DNA of 12,106 nt from assembly GCA_021775385.1 (NCBI GenBank), contig JAJFHW010000136.1, forward strand, positions 1-12,106. The letters run 5' to 3'. This DNA is from Hyphomicrobiales bacterium (GTDB lineage Bacteria > Pseudomonadota > Alphaproteobacteria > Rhizobiales > HXMU1428-3). Of the stretch, positions 1-7,624 are shown piece by piece. The position numbers were made by a program, and so were the translations under genes. The notes beneath the pieces are model-generated. The model was given only the letters and a program-made list of their open reading frames with translations. It had not been told where the DNA came from and ran no database searches. How positions within the stretch are numbered: position 1 is the stretch's first letter; every line of letters begins with the position of its first letter.

Positions 1-48
1 AACCACGGCAAGATGAGAGCTCGCAACAGGCCCGTCAGATGGGCCGTA

Positions 49-171
49 TTAATAAAGGCTAGCAACAATAAAAAGCCCGAGCAAACCACCCAGTAAGGTG
101 CAAATGCCAGAAAAAACACCAGGTTCGGGAATTTCATCTAACACACCCTCGCGGCTTAAATCATCACTCAT
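49..171 (-). CDS. Small membrane protein, 40 aa, downstream of glyQ
   Basis: This short reading frame starts at ATG (complement of 169-171) and ends at TAA (complement of 49-51). The peptide begins MSDDLSREGVLDEIPEPG and has an acidic, polar N-terminal half of about 18 residues. The rest is hydrophobic (roughly residues 19-40, containing GICTLLGGLLGLFIVASLY) and ends within the membrane segment. A single-pass inner-membrane mini-protein is the simplest reading. A purine-rich stretch (AAAGAG) lies shortly before the start. It lies 89 bp downstream of glyQ on the same strand, so cotranscription is plausible. I do not recognise the family. The clear split into a charged head and a hydrophobic tail argues for a real gene, but the length alone does not prove it. 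Confidence 0.5.
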   Translation of the reverse strand: MSDDLSREGVLDEIPEPGVFSGICTLLGGLLGLFIVASLY

Positions 172-260
172 ATTAGGTCTCTTTTTCTTCGTTTAAAGAT
201 TTAAATCTTATGCAACAATGCTAACTGCTAACAGATAACCAAAAGTCACATAAACGAAAT

Positions 261-1223
261 TTACTCAGCCAGCTCAGCCTTGATAGGTTCCGCACCACCC
301 GCTTCAGTTTCAAGCCAAGCTGTACAACAAGCTTTCGACAAATCTCTCACTTGCAAAATATAAGATTGCCGCTCAGTAACAGAAATCACACCGCGCGCAT
401 CAAGCAGGTTAAATAAATGGCTTGCTTTAATACATTGGTCATATGCCGGCAAAACACAACCATGCCCCCCATGAGAGCCCTTGCCCTTACCTTGTTCAAG
501 CAGTGCATGACACTCAGCCGCTGCATCTTTAAAATGCTGGAACAAATTGTCTGTATTGGCATATTCAAAATTATAACGAGAATATTCTTGCTCAGCTTGC
601 AAAAACACATCCCCGTAATTCACACGAGCTTCACCTTCACCACCATTAAAATTCAACTCATAAACATTATCAACGCCCTGGCAATACATCGCCAAACGCT
701 CAAGGCCGTAAGTAATCTCTCCCATCACTGGCGAGCAATCAAATCCACCAACTTGCTGAAAGTAAGTAAATTGCGAAACTTCCATGCCATCACACCAAAC
801 TTCCCAGCCAAGTCCCCAAGCGCCAAGTGTCGGGCTCTCCCAATCATCTTCAACAAAACGTATGTCATGAGAAGACATATCAATCCCAATCGCCTCAAGG
901 CTCTTTAAATAAAGATCCTGAATGTTGGGTGGTGACGGCTTTAACACAGCCTGAAACTGATAATAATGCTGCAGACGGTTTGGGTTTTCACCATAGCGGC
1001 CATCTGTTGGGCGCCGTGATGGTTGCACATAAGCTGCATTCCATGGCTTTGGCCCAAGCGCCCTCAATACGGTCGCGGGGTGAAAAGTACCAGCACCGAC
1101 CTCAACATCAAAGGGTTGTAAAACCACACAACCCTGTTCAGCCCAATAAAGTTGTAATGTTAAAATCAAATCCTGAAAAGATTTGGTCGGTCGTAAAGCG
1201 CGATCATTCATATTCAAAGCCAT
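261..1223 (-). CDS. glyQ: Glycine--tRNA ligase alpha subunit
   Basis: This is the alpha (catalytic) chain of the bacterial alpha2beta2 glycyl-tRNA synthetase, which charges tRNA-Gly with glycine using ATP in the cytoplasm. The 320-residue product carries the family signature [16 protein letters not shown] (43-58), a class II motif 2 region ([16 protein letters not shown], 70-85) and a motif 3-like GLERLAMY (173-180). The late block [12 protein letters not shown] (258-269) and [10 protein letters not shown] (281-290) also match GlyQ. Compared from memory with E. coli GlyQ (about 303 aa), it has a Gly/Lys/His-rich insertion of about a dozen residues near 245-256. The ATG at 1223 has GGA 13 nt upstream; an in-frame ATG at codon 5 is an alternative start but lies farther from it. 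The partner glyS is not in the window. Confidence 0.98.
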   Translation of the reverse strand: MALNMNDRALRPTKSFQDLILTLQLYWAEQGCVVLQPFDVEVGAGTFHPATVLRALGPKPWNAAYVQPSRRPTDGRYGENPNRLQHYYQFQAVLKPSPPNIQDLYLKSLEAIGIDMSSHDIRFVEDDWESPTLGAWGLGWEVWCDGMEVSQFTYFQQVGGFDCSPVMGEITYGLERLAMYCQGVDNVYELNFNGGEGEARVNYGDVFLQAEQEYSRYNFEYANTDNLFQHFKDAAAECHALLEQGKGKGSHGGHGCVLPAYDQCIKASHLFNLLDARGVISVTERQSYILQVRDLSKACCTAWLETEAGGAEPIKAELAE

Positions 1224-1560
1224 TCAAACAAGTCGTTCCAAAAATAATTCATTAACCCAGACTTTTAACTGATCAATAGTGGATAGGCTACTAAGATTTT
1301 AGACAATAAGCTCAATCCACAATCAAATAAAACAAACAAACTGTTGCTCATTTGCTATTGGCCTTGGCCTTTAACCTCCCTATTCTGCATTAACTAAGAA
1401 TAAAATGCAGACAAAGCGTAAAGTTTTTTCAAACGGCCTCTGCCACAAACAGAACCAAAGTCAATAAAAACAAAGGCTTAAGGAAAGCTAACTATTAAAG
1501 TTTTGAAAAAAAATTAAGTAAATTTTGGCCATTTTTTAAATATATTTAGGAATGTGAGTT
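1224..1560. promoter_or_regulatory. Divergent intergenic region between glyQ and the GH19 gene
   Basis: This 337-bp A/T-rich spacer must hold the promoters of both flanking divergent genes. An 8-bp inverted repeat, TCTGCATT (1384-1391) with AATGCAGA (1404-1411) across a 12-nt loop, sits near its middle. It lacks an adjoining T tract, so it could be an operator or leader hairpin rather than a terminator. A short tandem TTGGCC TTGGCC lies around 1358-1369. The plus-strand gene has an AGGA ribosome site about 9 nt before its ATG. I see no convincing -35/-10 pair that I could defend, and no gene. Confidence 0.5.
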
Positions 1561-3243
1561 ATGTCATTCGGGTCTTTCAAAAATCTTCGCTTCATTCTTA
1601 ACTTAACGGGCTTTCAATCCAAGCCAATAAGTAGGACGTTGCAAAATTCCGCAAGCAAAAGAGAAAACCAGAATTTCTCACAAAACAAGCTGAAGAAAAC
1701 CAGTGTTATTATGCTGTTTTGTTTCTTATTCAGCTTAATTTTTGTATTTGGAACATCCCTGTCTCCTACAAAAGCGCTAGCCCAAGCAACCAAACAAGTA
1801 CAAAAATCTGAAGTTATTGATCGCGCTTACTTTTTCAAACAATTTCGCAAACAATTTTATCCTATCAAGGAAAAAGAAAAATATCTCATCGACCGCTATG
1901 AGCGCCTATTCAACTATTGGGACAACCAACCTCAACTCAAAGATTTGCGATGGCTAGCATACATTCTTGCCACCACATACCATGAAACAGGCCGTAAAAT
2001 TAAAGCCGTGCGAGAGTGCTACGGCAAAACGGATCAGGCATCGATTAATTGCGTAACACGCCTCTATAGACGTGGCCGCATTAAGCGCAACTACGCTGCA
2101 ATTGACAAGAAAACAGGAAAATCATATTTCGGCCGTGGTCACGTTCAACTCACCTGGGCTTTTAATTATAAGCGCATGGGCAAAGAGCTCGGCCTTAAAG
2201 ACAAAGTCTATGTAAACCCTGATCTAGCCCTCCACCCCGACACTTCAGTCGCCATCATGTCAGAAGGCATGATCAAAGGTATATTCACAGGCAAAAGGCT
2301 CTCAAAATATTTTAACGCCAGCACAACAAACTGGGGTGGCGCCCGCCGTATCATCAACGGCATGGATAAATATAAGCTCATCGGTGGTTATGGCCGAAAA
2401 TTTCACGCAACCCTTCGTGCAATCCCGGGCAAACCAAAAACAGGTGATCCTACAAAAGGTCCAGTTGTCGCGACCTGCGATGCTGAAACCATACCACAAA
2501 GCTGCCAAAACAAGTTGAAAAGCGAACTGGCTTTACTGAATGGCAAATATGAAGATCAGAATAAAATCTATCTTACAAACTTGTCAGATAATAAAGCTCT
2601 AACAGACAGAGTAAATAACCTTTCAGCTGAACTTGAAAACCTCAAATTAGACACGCCAGAAATAACTAAAGAATTAGCCAGCCTAAAAAATGCTCACAAA
2701 GACCTTGAAAATCGTTATCAAAAAGAACGGACAGAAAATCAAACCGCTCAAGACGAAAAAGTGCGCCTTAGTGAGCTAAACGCAAAATTACAAACGAAAT
2801 TAGATGATGCCATCGCAACCGGATCTACTGGAACGGACGGAGGCTTACTGAAAACTCGTCTTGAAGAAGTAGAAGCCCAACAAAAAGATTTAGAAATCAA
2901 ATTAGCCTCAGTCACAAAAGATCAGGTTAGACTTGATAATCTCTCGAAATCTTTAGCTACAAAAGAAACAACTATTGAAGACAAAGCTCAAGACATAGAA
3001 ATCTCTCGCAGTGCCTTACAAACTCGAGAAAAAAATCTACTTGAAGATCAAGACAATCTTGTAAAAGAAGAAATTCGCATAAGCGAAAGAGATCTGGGAC
3101 TAAACCAAAAAGAAGCACGTTTAAAACGGTTTGAAAAAGATCTTTTGGCAGAAAAAGCAAAATTTGAAGAATATTATTCCAAAAATTGGTTTTCACGGGC
3201 GTGGGATAAAACCACATCATTGTGGAGTGATGACGAAGAATAA
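1561..3243 (+). CDS. Secreted GH19-type chitinase/lysozyme-like enzyme with C-terminal coiled coil
   Basis: The 560-residue product has a basic N-terminal extension (1-46), a hydrophobic segment (about 47-68), and a likely signal-peptidase site after KALA (71-74). A glycoside hydrolase family 19-like domain follows (about 85-290). Its hallmarks are ATTYHETG (137-144), with Glu142 as the expected general acid, FGRGHVQLTWAFNY (190-203), NPDLAL (219-224) and ARRIINGMDKY (261-271). This fold cleaves chitin or peptidoglycan glycans. Residues about 315-540 are rich in Glu, Lys, Gln and Leu and look like a long coiled coil. The tail, NWFSRAWDKTTSLW, is aromatic and followed by four acidic residues. 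The start is supported by AGGA 9 nt upstream; Met51, just before the hydrophobic stretch, is an alternative start with a poorer ribosome site. The protein probably acts in the periplasm on the cell wall. Whether its substrate is peptidoglycan or chitin cannot be decided here. Confidence 0.8.
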   Translation: MSFGSFKNLRFILNLTGFQSKPISRTLQNSASKRENQNFSQNKLKKTSVIMLFCFLFSLIFVFGTSLSPTKALAQATKQVQKSEVIDRAYFFKQFRKQFYPIKEKEKYLIDRYERLFNYWDNQPQLKDLRWLAYILATTYHETGRKIKAVRECYGKTDQASINCVTRLYRRGRIKRNYAAIDKKTGKSYFGRGHVQLTWAFNYKRMGKELGLKDKVYVNPDLALHPDTSVAIMSEGMIKGIFTGKRLSKYFNASTTNWGGARRIINGMDKYKLIGGYGRKFHATLRAIPGKPKTGDPTKGPVVATCDAETIPQSCQNKLKSELALLNGKYEDQNKIYLTNLSDNKALTDRVNNLSAELENLKLDTPEITKELASLKNAHKDLENRYQKERTENQTAQDEKVRLSELNAKLQTKLDDAIATGSTGTDGGLLKTRLEEVEAQQKDLEIKLASVTKDQVRLDNLSKSLATKETTIEDKAQDIEISRSALQTREKNLLEDQDNLVKEEIRISERDLGLNQKEARLKRFEKDLLAEKAKFEEYYSKNWFSRAWDKTTSLWSDDEE

Positions 3244-3296
3244 GTGATTAAGATTAAGCCAATACAAGAATTAGCTACTATAAGAAATAGCCAATG

Positions 3297-3301
3297 AGGT
3301 G
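3297..3301 (+). promoter_or_regulatory. Ribosome binding site deciding the start at 3308
   Basis: AGGTG lies 6 nt before the ATG at 3308. A longer reading from GTG at 3299 would overlap this site, so the ATG is the better start. Confidence 0.6.
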
Positions 3302-3307
3302 CAGAAA

Positions 3308-3910
3308 ATGAAACATCTAGAAATAAAGAACCTAAAGTTAAACAAGCTGCTAAAAATTCTAACAACAGCCCTAACAGCGGCTTTAGTAATGGTGCTATTT
3401 CAAAGCCCCGCTTCAGCCGAGCGAAAATTTGGTAAGTTCGATATAGTGTTGAACAAATCAAGTGGCGCCGTGAATGTTGAAGGTTTAAAGACCAAAAACT
3501 ACATTCAAGAGCTTGCCAAAACCCGCTTTGTCTATCTTGACCTGAAAGTCTTACTTGATGGAACTGATGAAGACGCCGTTCTGCAATCAACCGAAGAATC
3601 TGATCGCCGCACATCCGTCGATTGTCAAAATGGTCGTTTCGGCCCTCTCCCAATGGTTGATGGTATGGAATATTTCTTATCAACCTCATATGAAGGCAAA
3701 CGTGTTGACGCAACTTTCTATCCGGGAACAAGAGCAAGAAACACATTCAATGATGTGGCCTGCACTTTCGACATCCGCATTAAGAAACGCGCAGTCTTCC
3801 ATTTAAGAGGCTTCTTCGCAGTTGTCTCAAACACATTCGAAGAAGGCGTCTCATTCCAACTCCGCCCCATTTCACCTACAGCTAAAGAAATAGACCAGGT
3901 GTTAAAATAG
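3308..3910 (+). CDS. Secreted protein of unknown function, 200 aa
   Basis: The product begins with a clear Sec signal peptide: basic n-region (1-16), hydrophobic core (17-32) and SPASA ending at residue 37. The mature part is about 163 residues, with alternating hydrophobic/polar stretches suggesting beta structure. It contains two cysteines (Cys106 and Cys152) that could form one disulfide in the periplasm. I recognise no enzyme motif or named domain. The gene follows the GH19-type gene by 64 bp on the same strand with no terminator between them, so the two probably share a transcript. A role linked to the cell-wall enzyme is an inference from position only. A strong terminator follows its stop codon. 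Confidence 0.75.
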   Translation: MKHLEIKNLKLNKLLKILTTALTAALVMVLFQSPASAERKFGKFDIVLNKSSGAVNVEGLKTKNYIQELAKTRFVYLDLKVLLDGTDEDAVLQSTEESDRRTSVDCQNGRFGPLPMVDGMEYFLSTSYEGKRVDATFYPGTRARNTFNDVACTFDIRIKKRAVFHLRGFFAVVSNTFEEGVSFQLRPISPTAKEIDQVLK

Positions 3911-3928
3911 ACCTCTATTAAATAATAC

Positions 3929-3967
3929 AAAAAAACGGCCCCTCATAAAAGAGAGGCCGTTTTTTTT
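3929..3967. terminator. Bidirectional intrinsic terminator
   Basis: A stem CGGCC (3936-3940) / GGCCG (3955-3959) continues, after one C-A mismatch, into CTC/GAG with an ATAAAA loop. It is flanked by seven A on the left and eight T on the right, so it works as a hairpin plus U tract on either strand. It ends the plus-strand secreted-protein unit (stop at 3910) and the minus-strand S49 peptidase gene (stop at 3992). Confidence 0.93.
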
Positions 3968-3991
3968 AATAAAAGCCTTTTAAACTAAATA

Positions 3992-4858
3992 TCAAAGCCC
4001 AAAGCGAGACCAAAGTGCGCGCTCTTCAAGCGATGAAATCAATTGGTTGGTCAATGGACCAGATGAACCGCCAGTTAATTGCGCCATCACTCCTTGTGGA
4101 GAGTTCCGACCAAACAAACCTTTTTTCGCCTTTATGAGCTCAAGCTCAACTTCAGGACCAAATAACTCACGCATTTTTGTCCGCACATCACTCAAACCAT
4201 CAATAAGCCCAAGCTCAACAGCTTTAGTTCCTGTCCAAAACTCACCTGTGAATAGGTCTTCCTCGGTTAGCTTTTCACCACGGCTTGTGGTCACAACTTC
4301 TTTAAAAGTCTTATGAATGTCCTTTTGCAGCTCTTTCAAGCGAACAATATCCTCAGGATTTTCTGGTTGAAACGAATCCAATGATAATTTCTTCTCGCCC
4401 GCTGTATAAACACGGCGCTCAACACCAATTTTAGCAATCGCCTTATCAAAACCAAAGCCGGCCGCAATCACACCAATCGACCCAATAATCGAGCTAGGGT
4501 CAGCGTAAATTTCATCACCAGCACAAGCAATGAAATACCCACCAGATGCCGCAACATCTTCTGTGAAAACATAAATCTTCTTGTCATTCTCATCAGCCAA
4601 AGCGCGAAGACGCTTATAAATCAACATCGATTGAACAGGTGAGCCACCAGGCGAATTAATCACCACAGCCACAGCTTTTGCCTTTTTATCTTCAAAAGCA
4701 CGATCGATCATATCAGCTGTAGTGGCCAAACTAATCCCAGGGTTTAAAGGCGTTGCCATGCCAATCGGGCCGGTAAACCGGAGTACTGGAACAGTTGGCG
4801 TTTTAGAAAACAAACGCTTAATCCAGGATTTCTTTTTTTTCACTTTTTTCTCAGACAT
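3992..4858 (-). CDS. S49 family serine peptidase (SppA/SohB-like)
   Basis: This 288-residue protein belongs to the S49 (signal peptide peptidase A) family, which cuts signal-peptide remnants and other peptides with a Ser-Lys dyad. INSPGGSP (68-74 region) matches the conserved glycine-rich strand. DVAASGGYFIA (101-111) holds the nucleophile Ser105, and SIIGSIGVI (123-131) is typical. Lys157 in AGEKKLS lies 52 residues after the serine, the same spacing as Ser147-Lys199 of B. subtilis SppA as I recall it, so it is the probable general base. The N-terminus is strongly basic (MSEKKVKKKKSWIKRLF) without a transmembrane helix, so membrane association would be peripheral. AAGGG lies 6 nt before the ATG. 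It is downstream of the methyltransferase on the same strand, but a 203-bp gap and a possible weak terminator separate them. Confidence 0.93.
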   Translation of the reverse strand: MSEKKVKKKKSWIKRLFSKTPTVPVLRFTGPIGMATPLNPGISLATTADMIDRAFEDKKAKAVAVVINSPGGSPVQSMLIYKRLRALADENDKKIYVFTEDVAASGGYFIACAGDEIYADPSSIIGSIGVIAAGFGFDKAIAKIGVERRVYTAGEKKLSLDSFQPENPEDIVRLKELQKDIHKTFKEVVTTSRGEKLTEEDLFTGEFWTGTKAVELGLIDGLSDVRTKMRELFGPEVELELIKAKKGLFGRNSPQGVMAQLTGGSSGPLTNQLISSLEERALWSRFGL

Positions 4859-4974
4859 TGACGACCCTTAATTTCAAAAAAAATCATAGCAAAGCGGAAG
4901 GCCTTGCCAGATCAAAACAAATAAACCTGCCTCTACAAAAGAAGCTGTTGTTACAAATGATTTAAGTTAAATTT

Positions 4975-5011
4975 CAAAAATTGCAAGCTTGAGTGTTAAT
5001 TCTAAAGCTTG
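4975..5011 (-). terminator. Possible weak intrinsic terminator after the methyltransferase gene
   Basis: CAAGCTT (4984-4990) pairs with AAGCTTG (5005-5011) around a 14-nt loop. Read on the minus strand it is followed by CAATTTTTG. It lies about 50 nt beyond the methyltransferase stop. The stem is short and A/T-rich, so termination is probably partial at best. Confidence 0.35.
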
Positions 5012-5021
5012 TCACTTAAAA
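5006..5021 (+). repeat. Remnant of the GTCAC-type palindromic repeat
   Basis: AGCTTGTCACTTAAAA here matches the left arm of the copy at 6430-6472 (AGCTTGTCACCTAAAA) with one difference. The right arm is absent, so this would be a decayed or partial copy. The match is short and could be chance. Confidence 0.35.
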
Positions 5022-5061
5022 ATAAAGCATATCTGCTAATTTCAATAAAACGTGAAATGAT

Positions 5062-6141
5062 CTATGAAAATAATCCAGCCAATGGACCTTCAACGGCCCC
5101 CAAACTTTCACACAAAGCTTTTATCTCAGGAACATATCCACCAGATTCATCGTGCAAAGTTAAACCAGGTAATAGTTTCAAAGGCGCTCTCGAGCCTTTA
5201 ACTCCTTGAATAAGCACCCTATTGGCCGCTGCATTTGCTTTTGAATAAACTGGCAAAACACGAAGCCCACCAAAACGGCCATTTAATAGTTTAAACAGAT
5301 CATCCAAACGTTCAGCTCTATGGATCATTGAAAACACCCCCTTAGGTGCAGCCATAGCTGTCATAAAGCGAACCCAGTTTTCCAAATCATCAACCAAAGC
5401 TCGCCTTGCACGAAGCCTTAAAGGATTGCTAGAGACGCGGGTTTCGCCCTCATTATAAAAAGGCGGGTTTGCAAGTACAAAATCATATGAATTCCGCTTC
5501 AAACCCAAAATTTCCAATTTTGTAATAGGGTCACATAAATCTCCTAAATGTACCTGTACACGTTCTTCTAAACCATTTCTGAGAATATTCTTCTGAGCCA
5601 AATCAACGTTCACTTGCTCAATCTCAATGCCCTCTACAAAAGCACCGTCATTGCGTTTTGCAACAGCCAAACTAACAACCCCAGCGCCGCAACCTGCTTC
5701 AAGCACCCTTAAATTACTTGAAGCCTGCCCAGAAGACGATACTGAAGATGGTACTGAAGCCGCTAATAAAACCGCATCAATACCAGAGCGAAACCCCGAT
5801 TTAGATTGATAAATTTTCAAGGCTCCACCTAAAAATTCATCATCAGTTACATCTTCTCCATATGAAACAGAAAGGTCATTTGCTAAAGAAATGTCTCTAT
5901 TGGCGGCATCCATATTGCCATTTGAAGAACCTTCAATTTCAGCTAAACTCTCTTCAAGCAACGCACTAGCTTCATCAAAACAATCTTCATCGACCATTAA
6001 ACGACGCGGTAAAATGCCAACAGATCCTTCCATCAGGCTCATATTTTGATCCAAAAGTGTAAACTCAATTCCTTCCTGGTATAACAGGTCTTGTGTAAAG
6101 CTAAGGAAAACAACGTCATTTGATGAAATAAGCTCTTTCAT
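5062..6141 (-). CDS. DUF2007 / tRNA1(Val) adenine-N6 methyltransferase-like fusion protein
   Basis: The 359-residue product joins two units usually encoded separately. Residues 1-65, beginning MKELISSNDVVFLSF, match the small DUF2007 domain in pattern. A low-complexity Ser/Asn/Asp linker (about 66-97) leads into a class I SAM-dependent methyltransferase of the TrmN6/COG4123 type (98-359). That part opens with VTDDEFLGGALKIYQSKSGF, has the SAM-binding VLEAGCGAG (146-154) and the N6-adenine/glutamine-type catalytic motif NPPF (225-228). TrmN6 enzymes methylate A37 of tRNA1(Val); that exact target is inferred from family. An open frame extends 22 codons further upstream (to 6207), but those residues resemble nothing and the DUF2007 consensus begins at this Met. 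AGAGG lies about 13 nt upstream, rather far. The gene is divergent from the polyprenyl synthase gene. Confidence 0.88.
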   Translation of the reverse strand: MKELISSNDVVFLSFTQDLLYQEGIEFTLLDQNMSLMEGSVGILPRRLMVDEDCFDEASALLEESLAEIEGSSNGNMDAANRDISLANDLSVSYGEDVTDDEFLGGALKIYQSKSGFRSGIDAVLLAASVPSSVSSSGQASSNLRVLEAGCGAGVVSLAVAKRNDGAFVEGIEIEQVNVDLAQKNILRNGLEERVQVHLGDLCDPITKLEILGLKRNSYDFVLANPPFYNEGETRVSSNPLRLRARRALVDDLENWVRFMTAMAAPKGVFSMIHRAERLDDLFKLLNGRFGGLRVLPVYSKANAAANRVLIQGVKGSRAPLKLLPGLTLHDESGGYVPEIKALCESLGAVEGPLAGLFS

Positions 6142-6429
6142 TATGAAAATATGACCTCTCGATAAGTTTAATAATGGCAAAATAGAGCAAAACACGCTAT
6201 CAGACACTCTAAAAAACAGTTAGTTTTAGTATAGCTAGAATTCTTCCTAATGTGCGTCTAAGCGCCGCAAATGCCCTAAAACTATAACCTAAGTTCATCT
6301 TTTTCGCCTATAATGAACTATTTTCTGTAAAAAGTTGTCCCAAATGGATATTAAAAAAAGAATTTGATCGAAATAAAGAACATTATATTTGCCTTTTAAA
6401 TTCCTCATATTATAAATTTCAAAGGTAAT

Positions 6430-6472
6430 AGCTTGTCACCTAAAACTGGATACCGGTTTTAGGATAAATGAC
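6430..6472. repeat. REP-like palindrome, copy 1
   Basis: CCTAAAAC (6439-6446) pairs perfectly with GTTTTAGG (6456-6463) around a 9-nt loop TGGATACCG. GTCA (6435-6438) and TGAC (6469-6472) extend the stem beyond a 5-nt bulge. It shares the core TAAAA(C/G)TGGATACC with copy 2 about 55 bp away. Confidence 0.75.
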
Positions 6473-6487
6473 ATGATTCAGAAAAAA

Positions 6488-6530
6488 GCGCGTCACTTAA
6501 AAGTGGATACCTATTTTAAGTGAAACGCTC
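6488..6530. repeat. REP-like palindrome, copy 2
   Basis: CACTTAAAA (6494-6502) pairs perfectly with TTTTAAGTG (6514-6522). Outer GCGT (6490-6493) pairs with ACGC (6525-6528) beyond a two-base bulge. The loop GTGGATACCTA is close to that of copy 1. Arms differ from copy 1 but remain paired, as expected of a dispersed, structure-conserved repeat. Confidence 0.75.
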
Positions 6531-6582
6531 TAAAGTACGACTTTAACAATAACTTTCGAAAGCAATTATGCGAACCAGAGTT

Positions 6583-6587
6583 GGGAG
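6583..6587 (+). promoter_or_regulatory. Ribosome binding site supporting a TTG start
   Basis: GGGAG lies 6 nt before TTG at 6594. No ATG in the frame nearby fits as well, which supports TTG as the start codon of the polyprenyl synthase. Confidence 0.7.
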
Positions 6588-6593
6588 CTAAAC

Positions 6594-7610
6594 TTGACCG
6601 CCCTAGATACTGTCAATAATCAGTATAAACCGACCCCGTCACTAGACACTCTGCTAAATAAAACAGCTGAGGATATGGGCCGGATAAATGAGTTAATATT
6701 AGCTGAAGCCCACTCTTCAGTGGATATGATCCCCAAATTGGCAAAACACCTGATCTCATCTGGTGGTAAACGCATTCGCCCTATGCTCACCTGCGCCACA
6801 GCGCGGCTGGTTGGCTATGAAGGCCTGGATCACATCCCTTTAGCAACATCTATCGAATTTCTTCACACAGCCACGCTCTTACATGATGATGTCGTTGATG
6901 AAAGTGACATGCGCCGCGGTAAAAAAGCTGCTCGCATCCTTTGGGGTAATCAAGCAAGTGTTTTAGTTGGCGATTACCTTCTTGGTCAAAGTTTTAAAAT
7001 CATGGTAAGTGTCGGCTCACTTGAAGCCTTAAAAATTCTATCGAACGCTTCAGCCATCATTGCCGAAGGCGAAGTGATGCAATTGGCAGCTACCAATAAC
7101 CCAACCATTTCCGAAGCGGAATACATGTCCGTGATCAACTCCAAAACAGCCGCATTATTCGTGGCTGCAGCGGAACTAGGCGCTGTTGTAAGCGATCGCC
7201 CAAACGAAGAGCGACAGGCCCTTAAAGACTTCGGAGAAAATTTAGGAATTGTTTTCCAACTTGTTGACGATGCTTTAGATTATCACGGAGAAGCAAGTAA
7301 ACTTGGCAAAGATGTCGGTGATGATTTCAGAGATGGAAAAATTACTTTACCCGTCATTTTAGCTTATCAACAAGGCACGAAAGAAGAGCAAGACTTCTGG
7401 AAACGCACACTTGGTGAAGGTAAAATAGAAGATCAAGACCTTGAAACCGCCATTAAATTAACTGAGAAATACAAAACGATTGAAGAAACCATGAACCGGG
7501 CACGACTATTTGGAGAAAAAGCAAAAACAGCTCTTTCCAAATTTCCCAAGAATGACTGGAGTGAAGCTCTTCAGGATGTCATCGAATTTTGTATTGAACG
7601 TGGTAATTAG
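6594..7610 (+). CDS. Long-chain polyprenyl diphosphate synthase (octaprenyl/decaprenyl type)
   Basis: The 338-residue enzyme condenses isopentenyl diphosphate units onto an allylic primer to make the side chain of ubiquinone. GGKRIRP (57-63) binds isopentenyl diphosphate. The first Asp-rich motif is DDVVD (98-102) and the second DDALD (225-229), both intact and each binding Mg-diphosphate; KD at 239-240 follows. Ala93, five residues before the first motif, is small, as in synthases that permit long chains. Length and features fit IspB/DdsA-type enzymes; C8 versus C10 product cannot be read from sequence. The start is TTG with GGGAG in good position. It is transcribed alone, divergent from the methyltransferase gene, and a palindrome just beyond its stop may aid 3'-end formation. 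Confidence 0.95.
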   Translation: MTALDTVNNQYKPTPSLDTLLNKTAEDMGRINELILAEAHSSVDMIPKLAKHLISSGGKRIRPMLTCATARLVGYEGLDHIPLATSIEFLHTATLLHDDVVDESDMRRGKKAARILWGNQASVLVGDYLLGQSFKIMVSVGSLEALKILSNASAIIAEGEVMQLAATNNPTISEAEYMSVINSKTAALFVAAAELGAVVSDRPNEERQALKDFGENLGIVFQLVDDALDYHGEASKLGKDVGDDFRDGKITLPVILAYQQGTKEEQDFWKRTLGEGKIEDQDLETAIKLTEKYKTIEETMNRARLFGEKAKTALSKFPKNDWSEALQDVIEFCIERGN

Positions 7611-7624
7611 AAAACTAAAATAAA

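Larger units (their letters stand above)
6142..6593. promoter_or_regulatory. Divergent intergenic region upstream of the methyltransferase and polyprenyl synthase genes
   Basis: This 452-bp A/T-rich spacer must contain the promoters of both divergent genes. Its plus-strand-proximal part holds two related palindromic repeats (about 6430-6530). TTGATC near 6364 followed by TATTTG 16 nt later is a weak promoter candidate for the polyprenyl synthase gene, and I would not rely on it. No further gene is visible. Confidence 0.5.

Noticed and set aside
29..45. GGCCC/GGGCC hairpin after the mini-protein stop as a terminator
   Set aside because: The stem is only 5 bp and is not followed by a T tract on the minus strand, so it was not listed as a terminator.
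417..1255. Plus-strand open frames across glyQ
   Set aside because: They lie opposite a clearly conserved glyQ and their translations show no domain or signal; they are shadows.
2302..2518. Short open frames on both strands inside the GH19 gene
   Set aside because: They overlap the conserved catalytic domain and lack plausible ribosome sites and recognisable protein features.
3174..3746. A 190-residue minus-strand frame spanning the end of the GH19 gene and the next gene
   Set aside because: It is antisense to two well-supported genes, the second of which has a signal peptide and ribosome site in the plus frame.
6142..6207. N-terminal 22-codon extension of the methyltransferase fusion
   Set aside because: The extension resembles no domain, while the DUF2007 pattern begins exactly at the Met encoded at 6141.
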